A stretch of DNA of 45,900 nt. Origin: Globisporangium splendens (taxonomy: Eukaryota; Oomycota; Peronosporomycetes; Pythiales; Pythiaceae). The stretch covers positions 1-45,900 of the forward strand of contig VFIW01000181.1 in NCBI GenBank assembly GCA_006386115.1, written 5' to 3'. Numbering within the stretch: the first letter of the stretch is position 1; every line of letters begins with the position of its first letter. A program made the translations under genes and the position numbers. A model generated the notes under the pieces. That model did no database searches and was not told the origin of the DNA. It was given only the letters and a program-made list of their open reading frames with translations. Positions 34,041 through 45,612 of this stretch are shown one piece after another.

Positions 34041-35781
34041 ATGACGCCCCCACCACCGTCTCCTTCGTCCGCGGACGCCACCGCCAAGCCCAGCAGCAGC
34101 AGCCCCAGTGCCAGCAGCAGCTCTGTGTGGACGCTACGCAAGTCGTTGGTCGTGGTGCTAGGCGCGCTGGTGGCGCTCGTGGTCTGGTCCATCGGCGCTG
34201 AGTACTCGGTGCTCGCGACTGCCAAGAGCTCCTTCCTGAGCCTCATCCGCACGGCCGCGGACGTGGACGACGACGCCGCCAGTGTTGAGTTCTACCCGAA
34301 GGAGGTGTTCGAGATCGACTGGGCCGCCAAGATCCCCGACGCCGAGCAACTCCACCTGCTGGCGCTGCACTCGGCGTGCGTCAAACACAAGGACAGCGTC
34401 ATCCCGTGGCACTTTGGCCTGAGCGTCAACGACGAGAATGACGAGACGGCGACGCGGAACCCCGAGAAAGTGCTCATCAATGAGAACGACCCGGGCCTGC
34501 TCGAGAAGCTGCGGCAATGTCCCGACGTCGACGTGTTCTTGCCCGCGGGCATCCGCTCGTTCGGGTACTGCGAAGACGCCGCCGCGTACACGAAATGTGA
34601 GTGCTTTAGTGCGTGCATTGGCTGTTTAGTTGCGTGTAAGTGCGTTGTACGGGTGGCCGCGCTTATCCTTATTGGTTCTGTGGTGCTGCTCCTCTTGTAC
34701 TACAGTTTTGCAGTCGCGGATGCTGCCGGTGTGGGTGACTACGGTCGCGTTCCACGACGTAGATCGGAACCGCACGTTCACGTACCACGATTTGTGCCCG
34801 AACACGCCGATGATCTTCTTCAACCACTACTGGGACGACGTTCCGATGTCTCCGACGTGGCCGCCGACGAAGCCGCTCTACCTCATGCCGAACATCGAGA
34901 TGTACGAGCTCCAGGCCGAACACTACTGGAAGGCCGACGTCGTGCTGTGCAAGACGGCGATCTGCGCGCGGTACCTGAACAAGTGGTTCCGCCAGGAGGG
35001 CAACCCGAAGAATACGCAGATCATGTACACGCGGCACACGACGTCCAACGTGGCGCTCGCGGTGCGTGAGCAGATTGGCGACGACGCGATTGCGCCTAAG
35101 AACTTTTCGAGCGTGCGCTTCACGCACACGGCAGGCACGAGCATCCAGAAGGGCACGTCGCGAATCCTCGACTGCTGGCTCACGCGGCCGCATTTTCCAC
35201 CGGTGGACATCTATATCGCCGAACAACTGTACAAGAACAACTTTGAAAGCCGCTTTGATGAGGCCATCCAGAAAGCCGACAACGTTAACCTGCATGTGGG
35301 CAAGCTGGACGCCGTGCAGTTCGGCAAAGTGATCGCTGAGGGTTCGTTCTTCCTGTGTCCGAGCTTCCAGGAGGGCTACGGCCACTACATCAACCAGGCG
35401 CGTGCGTCGGGCGGCGTGATCGTGACGACGGACGTCGCGCCCATGAACGAGCTCATCACGCGCGACTCGGGAGTGCTGGTTCACTCCGAGGTGTATGGCT
35501 TCAAGGACCAGTTCCTCGGCGGCAAGTCCGAGCACCCGCACGCGCTTCGGGGCGTACAGGGCTTCGTGGCTGACCTCCGCGGCAAGGACGTGTGCGCGAG
35601 CATCGACGCGATGCTGAGCGAGAATACGCCGAAAGACTACGAGAATATGGCGCAGCGTGCGCACCAGCAGTTCCTCTTTGATACGATCTTCTTTGCGCAG
35701 AAAATGCAAGAGCTCCGCGAATTCGCGCGCGCCAAAAGCCACCACTACCTGCGTAAGGAACCGGCGTCGGTTGTTCCGTAG
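34041..35781 (+). CDS. Type II membrane glycosyltransferase (GT-B, group 1-like), two exons
   Basis: Exons 34041-34596 and 34706-35781 (109-nt GT-AG intron, phase 1) give 543 aa. A Ser/Pro-rich cytosolic tail is followed by one membrane span (SLVVVLGALVALVVWSIGA, about residues 35-53), predicting a Golgi/ER type II protein. The C-terminal domain has a GT-B donor-site pattern: FLCPSFQEGYGHYINQARA with an E-x7-type acidic/amide pair, then GGVIVTTDVAPMNELI. VDRNRTFTYHDLC and FFNHYWDDVP mark the N-terminal domain. The acceptor choice at 34705 is the only one that keeps frame. The sugar donor and acceptor are unknown. Two decayed relatives lie just upstream. Confidence 0.82.
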
Positions 35782-35932
35782 GCAATACAAGAGAGCAGCA
35801 TGCGGCCATTTATGCCAGAGATGCAGTATCCAGTCCACCAGAATACATAGAGAATAAAAGAAAAACAAGTTCACAGACGTCGTCGTCGAGTTCGTGTTGA
35901 TGAAGTGCTGCATTGTATTGTGAGCCAGAATG

Positions 35933-37797
35933 CTATCGGAAGTAGACGTTGGATTTCGGACCGTAAAGCGTCCGCAGAAGCGCGACAAACTCGTCAAAGT
36001 CCAGCGTCGCGTTGCGGTTGGCGTCAAATTCGTCGTACAGACGCTCGACGTCGTCCTTGGTGATGCCGCTGGACGAGATGGCGTCCACCCAAGTGCCGCT
36101 GCCACGACTCGTGGCCTGCTCGGTCATCACTCTGGCCATCACGTCGTCGTTGTCCACGCGCAGCGCCTCCATGAGCTCCATCCGGCTCACACCGCCGTCA
36201 CCGTTCTTGTCAAATACGCGGAAGATCTCGAGCAGCTCGCGTCGGTTCTCAGCTGATGTGTTGGCATCACCTCTGCGTCCACCAGGAGACGATGCTTCTC
36301 CACCGTACTCGCCCTCCAGGTACGAGCGCACGTTCCCGACCTTGGCGAGTGTGAGCATCTCCCCGATCTAGTACTTGGTCGCGTAGCGGAAGCAGATCTC
36401 GAGCAGCTCCTTGAGCGAGACGTGGCCGTTGCCGTCCTTGTCGATCGCCTGGAACACCGTCGTCATGTCGCTGTACCCGAGCTTCTCGAAGAAATGCTTG
36501 TACTGCAACAACTCCTCGAGCGAGATGCTCCCCGAGCCGTCTTCGTCCATGGACCAGAACAACCGGATCACCGACATGACTTCACGCACGCCGTAGATCC
36601 CAAACCTTGACGGTTTCTTTTCCAAAGTGGCGGTTTTTGGTACACCCTTGGAGGACAAAGTGTCCACCTTTGTCTTCTTCTTCGAGACACCAATCAGTGC
36701 GAGACCGTTTGGTGCACCAGTGGTCAGCAAGTCGTCTGTGGGGTTCGATTGGAACGCGAACGACGTGCGCTTGAACACGTTCCCGATGCTTGTGTTCATC
36801 TCGCGCCGCTTTTGCTGCAGGTAATCCTCCATGCGCCGCATTTTCTTTTGCTGCTGCACGCGGTGACGCAACTTCTTGAGATCCGAGCGCGATGGTGGCG
36901 ACGATCCGGGCTCGCCATCTCTCATGGCGGATTCCATTTTCCGCTTGGTCTCATCCAGGTGCTGCCGCACGAGATCATCATGGGGTGGGATGCTGGGATC
37001 TCAACAGTGTCCTCACCTTTATCATCACGATTTTGTTCGTCCTCGCAGTTGTTCACTTCGTTGTGTGCATCTGACATGTTGCCACCGCCACTTGTGGAAG
37101 TGTTGCTGGCGCTGGCATGTGAAAATGGCGCTGTCTTTGGCCGCGTATGCTTGCCGTTGCCACCCGAAAGCTGCAATGGCGAAGACTCTCTGCTTGGACT
37201 CGAGTGATCCTGCGCCTTTGCGATGATTTGGTTGATCGTCCGGAGTTTGCTCATTGACACATCCCAGTCTCCAAGCGACAAGGCGTCTTCGTTGTGACCG
37301 TCGTCATCACTCTCATTGCCTTCGTTGCTATTATTCCCATTTTTCCGCAGAGTGGAGAACGTCTTGGCTACTTGAAGAGTGCTGCTCGTCGAAGCCGACT
37401 TGTGGAGGAGGTGACTATGTCCATGGTGCTGCTGGTGGTGCCGCTTCACTTGGTCCATGAAATCCACATCCAGTGAGCTCTTGCGCCGATCAATGACCAC
37501 GGACTGGCGCTTCTAGGTAAGACTTGGGTGTACCTTCTTGGCGACAGATGCGACAGAGTTGTTGCGAGTCAAGCCCGTGTCCCTTTGTCCATCAGCAGAT
37601 GGCAATAAGCTCGGTGTGCTATTTTGGCGCGGAATTGCTGCAAGTGGAAGCCCTTTCTTGCCGTGCTGTGATTTCTTGTGAACTGCTGAAGCTGTGTGAG
37701 GTCGGGTCGTGATCTGCGAGGCTGGGAGATGCTGTTTGAGAAACTCCGAGGGCTTCAGGAGCTCCCAGTTCAGTCCACCAGCAGCCTTGTCGTTTTT
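35933..37797 (-). pseudogene. Linker and triple EF-hand C-terminal segment, probably the end of the WD40 gene
   Basis: Minus-strand coding sequence continuing from the WD40 part after a likely 1-base error in a five-T run (37793-37797). In order: NWELLKPSEFLKQHLPAS, a long Ser/His/Asn-rich linker, and a coiled-coil stretch (LKKLRHRVQQQKKMRRMEDY). Then come EF-hands MDEDGSGSISLEELL, IDKDGNGHVSLKELL, FDKNGDGGVSRMELM and a weaker FDANRNATLDFDEFV, ending VYFR. Breaks: an in-frame TAG at 37513-37515, a frame jump at the four-G run 36982-36985, and an in-frame TAG at 36368-36370 between ATKY and IGEM. All breaks look like point errors because the sense continues on each side. It could instead be a separate gene. 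Confidence 0.6.
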
Positions 37798-40700
37798 GGC
37801 ACTGGCGAATGGTCCATTTCTGGGTTCTTGCTGATGATGTGGTCCAATAGGATCGTGTTCACACGCTGCAAGTCCTTGAGGCTTCTGCGCGCAATGTGTT
37901 CTTGGTACAGCGTCTGACGCCGCTTTTGGACCTTCTCAAGTGGCGTGAGCTCGATGTCCCGGATCAGTGATCGCACCAGCTGGTCTCGCTCTGCTTGGCG
38001 CTGCGAGTCGTCTTTCGTGAACTGCCATGGCCAGCGACCAATGTTTTCAGCATCAAAGAGTTTCCCGAGACGCGCTCCGTGCCAGTTCCAAACAAACACG
38101 CGCATGTCGAGCGCACACGTGATGACGATGTTTGAGTTCGTCGAGACCTCGAGACTCGTGAGTCCGTCGGCGTGGGCTGGCCAAGAAATCACGATCTCAA
38201 TGTCGTTGTACGTGGCGTGCTCACGGTGGCGTCCAGTACCTGTCGTTGACGCGTCGGAAAGCGACAGGAGACGCGAGCCACGCTGATTCGACGTTGCGGA
38301 TGATGACGAGGATAGCGAAATACTGGTGTTTCTGCCAGACCCGCGCAGCGAATTCTTCTTCTGACCGACAAGGAACGCCTCGGCAGCTGCGAACGCGACA
38401 CTCGCAGTGGTCGCAGATGACCGACTGGAGCGAGGAAGTGCCTGGAGATGTTGGTTTTGCCTCGCGGCACCAGCCGATTGCGTCGATCGCTTCTTCGCGT
38501 CCAAGCGCCGTCGCGACAGACGCTTTAGATCCGTTTGCGACGGATGGAAATGCGGATCGACGTCTTCCCCCGCGAGCATGGCTATTCGCCAATCGTCTCC
38601 CTGTGCGTGGACACTGTTCAGGACCGGCTGGTGGTGCTTGCGGCTTTCTCCTCCGTTCGCGTTTGTCGTCACAACGTCCTTGATATAGTCGCGCGAGAAC
38701 ATGGCTTTGGGCTGGTATCCGCGTCGCAGGTACTTGCACTTGATCTCGGGGATCTTGGACAACGAAAGTCGCTCGATCATCTTCGTCAGCTCCCAGATGC
38801 GCACGACGCCCGATTCATCGCCCGTGAACAGCAGATAGCGACGTTGGTTCTCGTCGTACACAATTTTCAGACATGTAACAATGCAAGCAGGAGGAGAACG
38901 ACGAGCGTCCTCCTCTGGTTGACTCGGTCGTTTGGCTTTCTTGTCCAGTGAAGCTTCCCGCCATTTCAACATCTTCCTGGCTGCCATCTGAGTGGCTTCA
39001 GTGAGAAACGTCTTGTTGGCTTCATGTTCGCCGACGAGAGTCTCGTCCTCGATGGGATCCTCGGCGTCGTCTTCGTCGTCGGCCTCTTCGACAACGCTCG
39101 AGCTGAAGCCATTGCGACGTTGACGTCGATGCTCACTCGCTGGTGCTGATGAAGTAGAAATCCCAGCGTAGTCGTTGGCAAACGAGTAGAGTAGTTTACC
39201 CATGTTGCACTGGATCAAGGGTGTCGCCGCGTAAAAGAAGATCCCGCCGAGCGTATCGGCGGCAACGAGCACCGGGAACTCGGGCCAGAACTCGACGAGA
39301 TGCAGCGTATGGTCGTCGTTCTCCTGTTCAAACTCACAACGCGCAACAAACGAGAGTGTCTCGAAGTCCCAGAGCGAGAGTTGTGCCCCGTTCTGCTGCA
39401 CTTCGTGATCGGAGATCGTCGCGATAAGGCAGACGTGGAAGCCGTAGGCACTCGCAGAGATGCCGCCCGGGATGCGTGTGAGGCGTCGCAGCACGGTGGT
39501 CTCCTTCATGCCGCGCGCCGAGTCGTGGTTCGTGTTGTCATCGATGACGAGGATCGCGCTTTCGTTCGCATCGGTCGCGATGATCAGCTTGTTGACCGAG
39601 CAGTAGTGGAGACCCACGATTCCGCACGTTGGGTGGGATGCTGCAGCCGTAGTGGCGATAGTGGTCTGGCCGTAAAACACCTCCTGGCACTTCCGCATCT
39701 GCACAAAGTTGAGCGCGTTGAACACGCCCAATTCTCCGCGTTCCGTGACGACGACGAGTTTCTTGCAGTTGGCATCTTGCACACACGTCAGCACTTCGAT
39801 CGACGGCTCATTGCCAGCGGAACTGCCCGAGCCATTGTGGGTCGTGCTCGAGTGGCTGCTGTTACTGCTGCCACCGCTCGTTACTGCTGCTGCTGCTGTG
39901 TGGCTTCCCGATTTGTCGCTCTTGGTGTTGCCGCCAATGCTCCCGACGTGCGTAAACTCGTCCAGGCAGATGCCTGTGGCGCCGTCCCAGATGCTGCACA
40001 CGGGACCAGCGATGACGACGAACTTGTTGGCGTTGTAGTGGTAGAATGCGCGCAGGGGGATCTCGTCGAGCTGCTGCACGCGCGTACTTCGGAACAGGTG
40101 CAGCGTTGCGGTCCCCGCGGCTGCAGTCCATAGATCGCGGCGATGTGGATGCAGACACACAAACGCCGTGGGATCGAAGCGAGAACTGGTGCGACGGATC
40201 GATGGACTCGAGTTGAATGGCCTGGGATGCCAAGCCGTGGCCTCGCGATGATGCCGACGCCGCGCCGCCGGTCATGCCGCTACTGCGCGAGATATCCCAG
40301 ACTTTGAACACACCCATGCAATCTGCGGTGACAGCACGCTCCGTTTGGAACAACGCGATTTGCACACCAACCAGTGGAGCACGATGGCCCGTCAAGCGCA
40401 TGACGACTTGCCGCGACGCGAGGTCCCAACCGTAGGCATCGAACTCGAATCCAGCACTGAGCAGCAGGTCATGGTGGGACGAGTACACGAGCTGCTTGAC
40501 TCCACGTGTGTGGCCAACGAGCGATCCGCGCGTGCGACAGTCATGTATATCCCACAGCAGGATCGCGTGGTGCAAGTCACAGCTCACGATGAGGTCGTGC
40601 TGCGGGATCTCGATCAGATCCATCACCATGTCCTGGTGCAGCATGAGCCGTTTCCAGAGCACTTTGGTCTCGGCATCGATGATTTTCCACACGTTGAGCA

Positions 40701-41613
40701 CGAAGTCGTTGCCGGCGCTGAACAAGAGCCCGGCTTGTTCGCAAAACCGAAGAAAGAGCTGCGCCGTGGTCGTCGTGATTGTGAGCGCCTTGGTCAACGC
40801 GAAGCTCGGTCCGCGTTGCGCAGCGGTTTTGCAGTCGGGTAGCAGAGTGTCAAGCGGCGACTTGCGCGAGTCGTTCATGTCGTAGAACGAGATCACAAAG
40901 TCGGTCGTGCTCATCGCAAGCCACTGGCACTTGAAGAGGAACACCGCATCGAGAATGAAGATGCCTGAAGATGACGAAGAAGTAGAAGCTGCTGCTGTCG
41001 CCGAGGAGGACGATGGGCTGCGATCTGTCTCATCCGAGAGACCGCGGAGAGGCGATCCTGGCGTCTGCATTTTCGACGATTGCTCGTGCTGCTTGCTGGG
41101 ATCATTGGCGCGTGGCGTCACGGGGAGCACGTGGAGCGTCGATTTCCCACCGACTTGGGCTAGAAATTTGCCTGTGCTGTCAAAAAGTTTGACGGTCTTG
41201 GCCGTGTTCTCAATCGCCATGAGCTGCTTGAACTCTTTCGACCACTTGACTTTCTCGATGCCGACGCAGCCGCTCGCAGTTTTGATCACGTGCTTTGGGT
41301 TGCGCACATACCGGTGCTTCAAGGTCGGGGTCTTGACCCGCATCGCGACCATCCCGGCGTCGACGCAGAACGACGTGAACTCGTCAAACTCCATGACACC
41401 GTCTCCGTTGGTGTCGATCTCGTCAAAGAGCTCGACGAGCGCGTTTACGTTTGCGTATTTCTCCTCGGCGCTCTTGGCACGCGGTAGTCCCTGAAGCACG
41501 ATCTCGACGAAATCCTGCAAGGGCAGACCGCCGCCTAGGCGCGTTTCGCGCGCGCAGAATTCATTGGCGATCATGGAAAACCCAGCGCCTTTGAGGCGCA
41601 TCATGATGTCCAT
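37770..41613 (-). CDS. EF-hand/WD40 repeat protein (WDR49/WDR64/WDY-like), frame broken once
   Basis: The ATG at 41611-41613 opens a frame with an EF-hand (DEIDTNGDGVMEFDEF, about residues 72-87). WD40-type blades follow: VKWSKEFKQLMAIENTAKTVKLFD, VLWKRLMLHQDMVMDLIE, CDLHHAILLWDIHDC and TADCMGVFKVWDI. The frame switches between about 40,160 and 40,260 (needs one base more or less), then continues from FVCLHPHRRDLWTAAA through further blades (YLLFTGDESGVVRIWEL, NIVITCALDMRVFVWNW) to LLVD at 37770. The N-terminal EF-hand plus WD40 design is that of the WDR49/WDR64/WDY family linked to cilia and flagella. About 1,280 aa in this part. Confidence 0.7.
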
Positions 41614-42895
41614 GGTGCCTTCTCAGGTGTTCACAGAGAGGACGACACAGTGAATGAGGAAACAACAGGCCTTGGCAATCCCGAGCTACCTCTCTTCATC
41701 ACAAACGGCGTCTGCATCCACTGCGGAAGAACACTCGGCACCAGCATAATAATAGAAAGCGCATCGTGAGAGTTCTCTAAATAACGTCTGAGAGATTTAA
41801 GGTAGTGTCGACATGCACTTTTAAAACTGCAGAAATGTGCACTGTAAGCAAAAAGCAATGCACCAAGTCAAGCTCTCTAGGATATCCGGTCTGCTGTTGA
41901 CTCGTGTGTTTCGACCACGACGTTTGTACCGTGCTGCTTTGTGAAGCGAGTTGCACCCCAACGTTTTGCCTCAATGGGCATCTTGGTTCATGCGTGTCGT
42001 TTCAGTTAACGCTTGCCTGAAGTGAGCAGCCACGCGCGTACGCAGTTCTTCATTCCAGCTCCAATGACCTGGCATCTGCACGTTTGGATGCTCTTGAGAT
42101 AATCACCTCGAGTGAACTGCTACTGCTTGAGGTTCACGTCGTGCGTTTCTCGCATTTTCCGGAATGAGAACGTAGCAAGGCCATCCCTGCGCCACAGCAT
42201 GGTGTGACTTGATCTATTTCCGCCTGTGCTCTTTGAAAGGCTATGCATGGAACGGAAGCCACGCGCAGTGCAGAGCGGCAGGGCAGAACAGGTAACCTAT
42301 TTTACTGGTCGAAATGGGGTATGGGATGAGGTTTTGGTACGGGTGCGAAAGCCTTGCCAGACCAATACAATGCATTTTATTCGTGAAATTTGAAGCAAAA
42401 ATGACCAGCCAGACCAGCATGCCAAACCAGCAAAAAATCCATCCATCCCTAGATGAAAAATCGTTTTTAACGTGTCTCCGTTGGTGTGGAACGCATAATC
42501 GAATTAGTGAGACACAAAGCATATTACTAAGTTTGATGTGCTTCACTCTGAGGAGGCTTGAGTGTTTGATGGTAAATTGAGAAGTGAGATTGAGAAAACT
42601 GTTTAAGAAAAAACTCAACTACTTCGTTGCTAGTCCTTGCTCCCCTTGGGTCTCTTCCTACTCGTGTTCTTTCGCTTGTGTGCTACTTGATTTTTTTACT
42701 GGATTTTCTCAAATCTGATTTTTCTTCATTTTGTGTGGACAGGAGTGCTTCTGAGATAACAGATGGATTCTCGTCCTATCTTTACCTATGCATAAACATA
42801 CAATCATTCCTAAAGATGTCGTAATCATCTACCGACATTCCGATGTACCGAAATATTGGCACATTGTACCATCATGGTACCGTCGACCCTTACAT
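41614..42895. other. Intergenic region between the WD40 gene and the MULE remnant
   Basis: About 1.28 kb of AT-richer sequence. Open frames are short (at most ~125 codons) and carry no recognisable motif. The right part may include decayed transposon sequence. The left 300 nt should hold the WD40 gene promoter. Confidence 0.35.
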
Positions 42896-43614
42896 TCACG
42901 CTGCACGACCGTCGGTCGATCGACACCAAAGTATAAAGTCTAAAGGCTGAAGTCGAATTATTGCAAAGAGCTGGGAAGAAAGCGTGTAGTAGAATGAAAG
43001 AGAGAAAGACTTGGCTAAGAAAACACTCTGAGAAAACGACGACGAGTTGAACTCCCTGGGGATGTAGCAGGAGTTGTGGCGTGGCTGCTGAGCTGTCTCC
43101 TGAGCAATATCTCGAAGCAGTTCTGCGTAGCGATTGGCTAGAGACTCAGCAGTCGTCACAAACATAGGGATACTAGGTTTCGGATGCTCAAATGCATCGT
43201 TGAGCTCGCGATTGTGTCGTTCGAGTGGATTGTCCGTTCTGTCGACAATCGGACGCTGCTTGCCACGAACGTTCGAAAACTCAGAGTGGGGGTACAGCTT
43301 CAACCATGTCTTCTTGGAGTAAACCCAAAACTCATTCCACTTGCTTGTCGAGTGTTCGAGACTTGCTTCACGGAGGCTGGCGCGTATCTTGGTCGAGATG
43401 CAGATGATGTCATGTGGATCAATCTTGTTTTCCATAACGCACAAAAGATCGATCACATCCTTCCCCACAGCACAGTGAATCTCGAACGCAGGGATATGGA
43501 GATTAGCCATCTTGCATCGCAAGGCTTGCTTGAAGTGGAAAAGGCAACCAAGCATATCTGCGTCTGGAAACTGACCCCAACCGCATTAAGAATCCCTTCT
43601 CGAAGTCGCAGATC
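42896..43614 (-). pseudogene. MULE-type transposase C-terminal remnant
   Basis: A minus-strand frame of about 230 codons with the C-terminal half of a Mutator-like (MULE) transposase: FPDADMLGCLFHFKQALRRK-like start, then WNEFWVYSKKTWLKLYP and DRTDNPLERHNRELNDAF, the TNN-LERxNR-type motif seen after the catalytic core. SIPMFVTTAESLANRYAELL follows. The catalytic DDE part would lie upstream (beyond 43,614) but is cut off where an LTR begins at 43,615. A stop appears at about 43,588, so the reading is already broken there. No terminal inverted repeat is evident nearby. Confidence 0.65.
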
Positions 43615-44271
43615 TGTAATGGGCTATAACCAGCCATTACATGAAGGTGGATCTGTCCACAGATCTAGTGTGGAACACACCACCTTCAGTGTGCATTGGG
43701 GAGAGACAATTAACAAAGGGATTACGGTAAGACAGTCCCCACATGCACATGTGACGTCATCCCATGACGTCACGAGCGCTCTCTGTGCTGATCAGTGCAG
43801 AATGTTGTTCACATGTACTAATCAGTACAGAGTGATGATATCCATGTACTAATCAAGTACTGAGTGATGGTTCCTACTTGGGAAACTGCACTGGTGATGA
43901 GACCGAGGTGTGTCTGCCACCTGAAGTGAGTGGCGCGAATCCCAATCACTATTGCGGGAATTTTCCGATCCACGGGACTTGAAGTTCCAGTTTCTCGAGA
44001 TCCCTGGGGTCAACCGCAATGTCCCAGGTTTTATATATCCTATTCATAGTTTTATTGTGTATGTTTAGGTTTTAGTTATAAAACCTCTAGGATCCCTTGG
44101 GGTTCATTTACATGTAGCGACAGGAACCATAAGCATTTTTAATTCAGTTGCAATTTCACCCTCAAGTACTCAAGTCGTCTTCTCTCCCTCCAAGTCGGGA
44201 GATCGCTTCCTCAAGTCGCACAAGCGTGTGTGCCGTGTTTTGGGGACTGTTGAGAAGAGCGCCCTCTTACA
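43615..44271 (+). repeat. Long terminal repeat of a Ty3/gypsy-type element, plus orientation
   Basis: Starts TGTAATGGGC and ends TTACA, 657 bp. It is about 90% identical to the reverse complement of 44539-45193 by eye. No polypurine tract precedes it and no internal retroelement sequence follows in the correct orientation, so it appears to be a solo or rearranged LTR. A TATATA element and an A/T-rich stretch lie near 44,030. Flanking bases (AGATC / TCATG) do not form a target-site duplication. Confidence 0.75.
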
Positions 44272-44538
44272 TCATGACGTGAGTTGGGTTCGGGGAGCTT
44301 GATGTCGTGAACTGAAGAGTCCTTGAGTGCTAGAAGTCATATTGCAAAGTGTGAGACAATATTTAACAAATTCAATCGTATGGTGACTTGGTTTGTCGTC
44401 GACAATGCGCTGGTATTCGCTCATTCTCCAGTCCTCAGAATGCCACAACAGAGGGTCGTGGCCAGTCATTTTTCGGTCTTAGTGTCAGAAACATGCAGTG
44501 TGGTATCTTCAAATACGTGATTTGTGTCTTCTGAGTAT
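44272..44538. other. Spacer between the two inverted LTRs
   Basis: 267 nt unique to the space between the arms. No gene, no tRNA primer-binding site and no target duplication recognised. Confidence 0.4.
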
Positions 44539-45193
44539 TGCAATGGGGCGCTGTTCACAACAGTCCCCAAAACACGGCACACACGCTTGTGCGACTTGAG
44601 GAAGCGATCTCCCGACTTGGAGGGAGAGAAGACGACTTGAGTACTTGAGGGTGAAATTGCAACTGAATTGAAATGAGCTTATGGTTCCTGACACTACATG
44701 TAAAACACCACTAGGGCTCCTACACGTTTTATAACTAAAACCTAAACATGCACAATAAAACCTATGAATCTGATATATAAAACCTTGGGTACACTGAGGT
44801 TGAACCTACGGGATCTTCGAGAAACTTGAACTTCAAGTCTTGTATAAAATCCCTGCAAAGTGATTGGCTCGCGCCACTCGCTTCAGATGGCAGAGACACG
44901 TCGGTCTCATCGCCAGTGCAGTTTCCCAAGCAGGAACCATCGCTCAGTACTTGATTAGTATATGGATGCCATTACTCTGTACTGATTAGTACATGAGAAC
45001 AACATTCTGCACTGATCAGCACAGAGAACACTCGTGACGTCATCGAATGACGTCACACGTGCATGTGGGGACTGTCTTACTGTAATCCCTTTTGTTATTT
45101 GTATCTCCACAATGCACGCTGAAGGTGTTGTGTGGCACACTAGATCTGTGGACAGATCCACCTTGATGTAATGGCTGGTTACAGCCCATTACA
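44539..45193 (-). repeat. 3' long terminal repeat of the Ty3/gypsy element, minus orientation
   Basis: On the minus strand it starts TGTAATGGGC at 45193 and ends ATTGCA at 44539 (655 bp). Immediately upstream on that strand is a polypurine tract (AAGGAGGGGATGA, 45194-45206), the second-strand primer expected next to a 3' LTR. It follows the integrase-chromodomain coding end by about 420 nt. Confidence 0.8.
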
Positions 45194-45206
45194 TCATCCC
45201 CTCCTT
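45194..45206 (-). other. Polypurine tract
   Basis: AAGGAGGGGATGA on the minus strand directly abuts the TG of the 3' LTR. This is the standard plus-strand priming site of LTR retrotransposons and fixes the element's orientation. Confidence 0.7.
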
Positions 45207-45612
45207 AAAGTCACAAGTACCTTGCGTACTTTTGCAGACCTTTCGGAGCAGTTCACTTTCCAATCGGCCATGAAGCGACCAAGTGACCAAGTGAACCAAG
45301 ATGAAGAACGTCCTTTGCCCAAGCGGCAGGGAACGGTTCCAGAACTCTTTGACGTTACCTCCATTCTCAACCGAGATGGAGACAAGGAGTTCTACATGGA
45401 ACGTTTCTTCAGTTGGCGTCGGATCAACAACCGTGATCCGAACCAACCCATCGCAGCCCAGAGAGACTCATGGCGAACGTTTGTTCGTCTTGAGAACGAG
45501 AACCAAATGGAGCGTCTTCTTCGTCGCGGCAACGCTCGTGCCGAAAGAAGAACTCCTGCTGACGACAGAGCGAATCCCAGCTCTGGTCGTCGTAGTGTCG
45601 CTCCTCGCGACG
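45207..45612. other. Untranslated 3' region of the retroelement with an antisense open frame
   Basis: About 400 nt between the pol stop and the polypurine tract. A plus-strand frame runs through it (45,171-45,866). It includes KRPSDQVNQDEERPLPKRQ and an EFYMERFFSWRRINNR segment faintly like a chromodomain. It could be coincidental. Confidence 0.35.

Noticed and set aside
34669..36105. 478-codon minus-strand frame opposite the glycosyltransferase
   Set aside because: Arg/His/Val-rich shadow of exon 2; no family features.
36922..36985. A 24-nt intron (GTGAGG...CCCAG) explaining the frame change in the EF-hand segment
   Set aside because: Too short to be spliced and a multiple of three, so it would not change the frame.
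42241..42618. 125-codon minus-strand frame
   Set aside because: No recognisable motif and AT-rich noncoding character; not supported as a gene.
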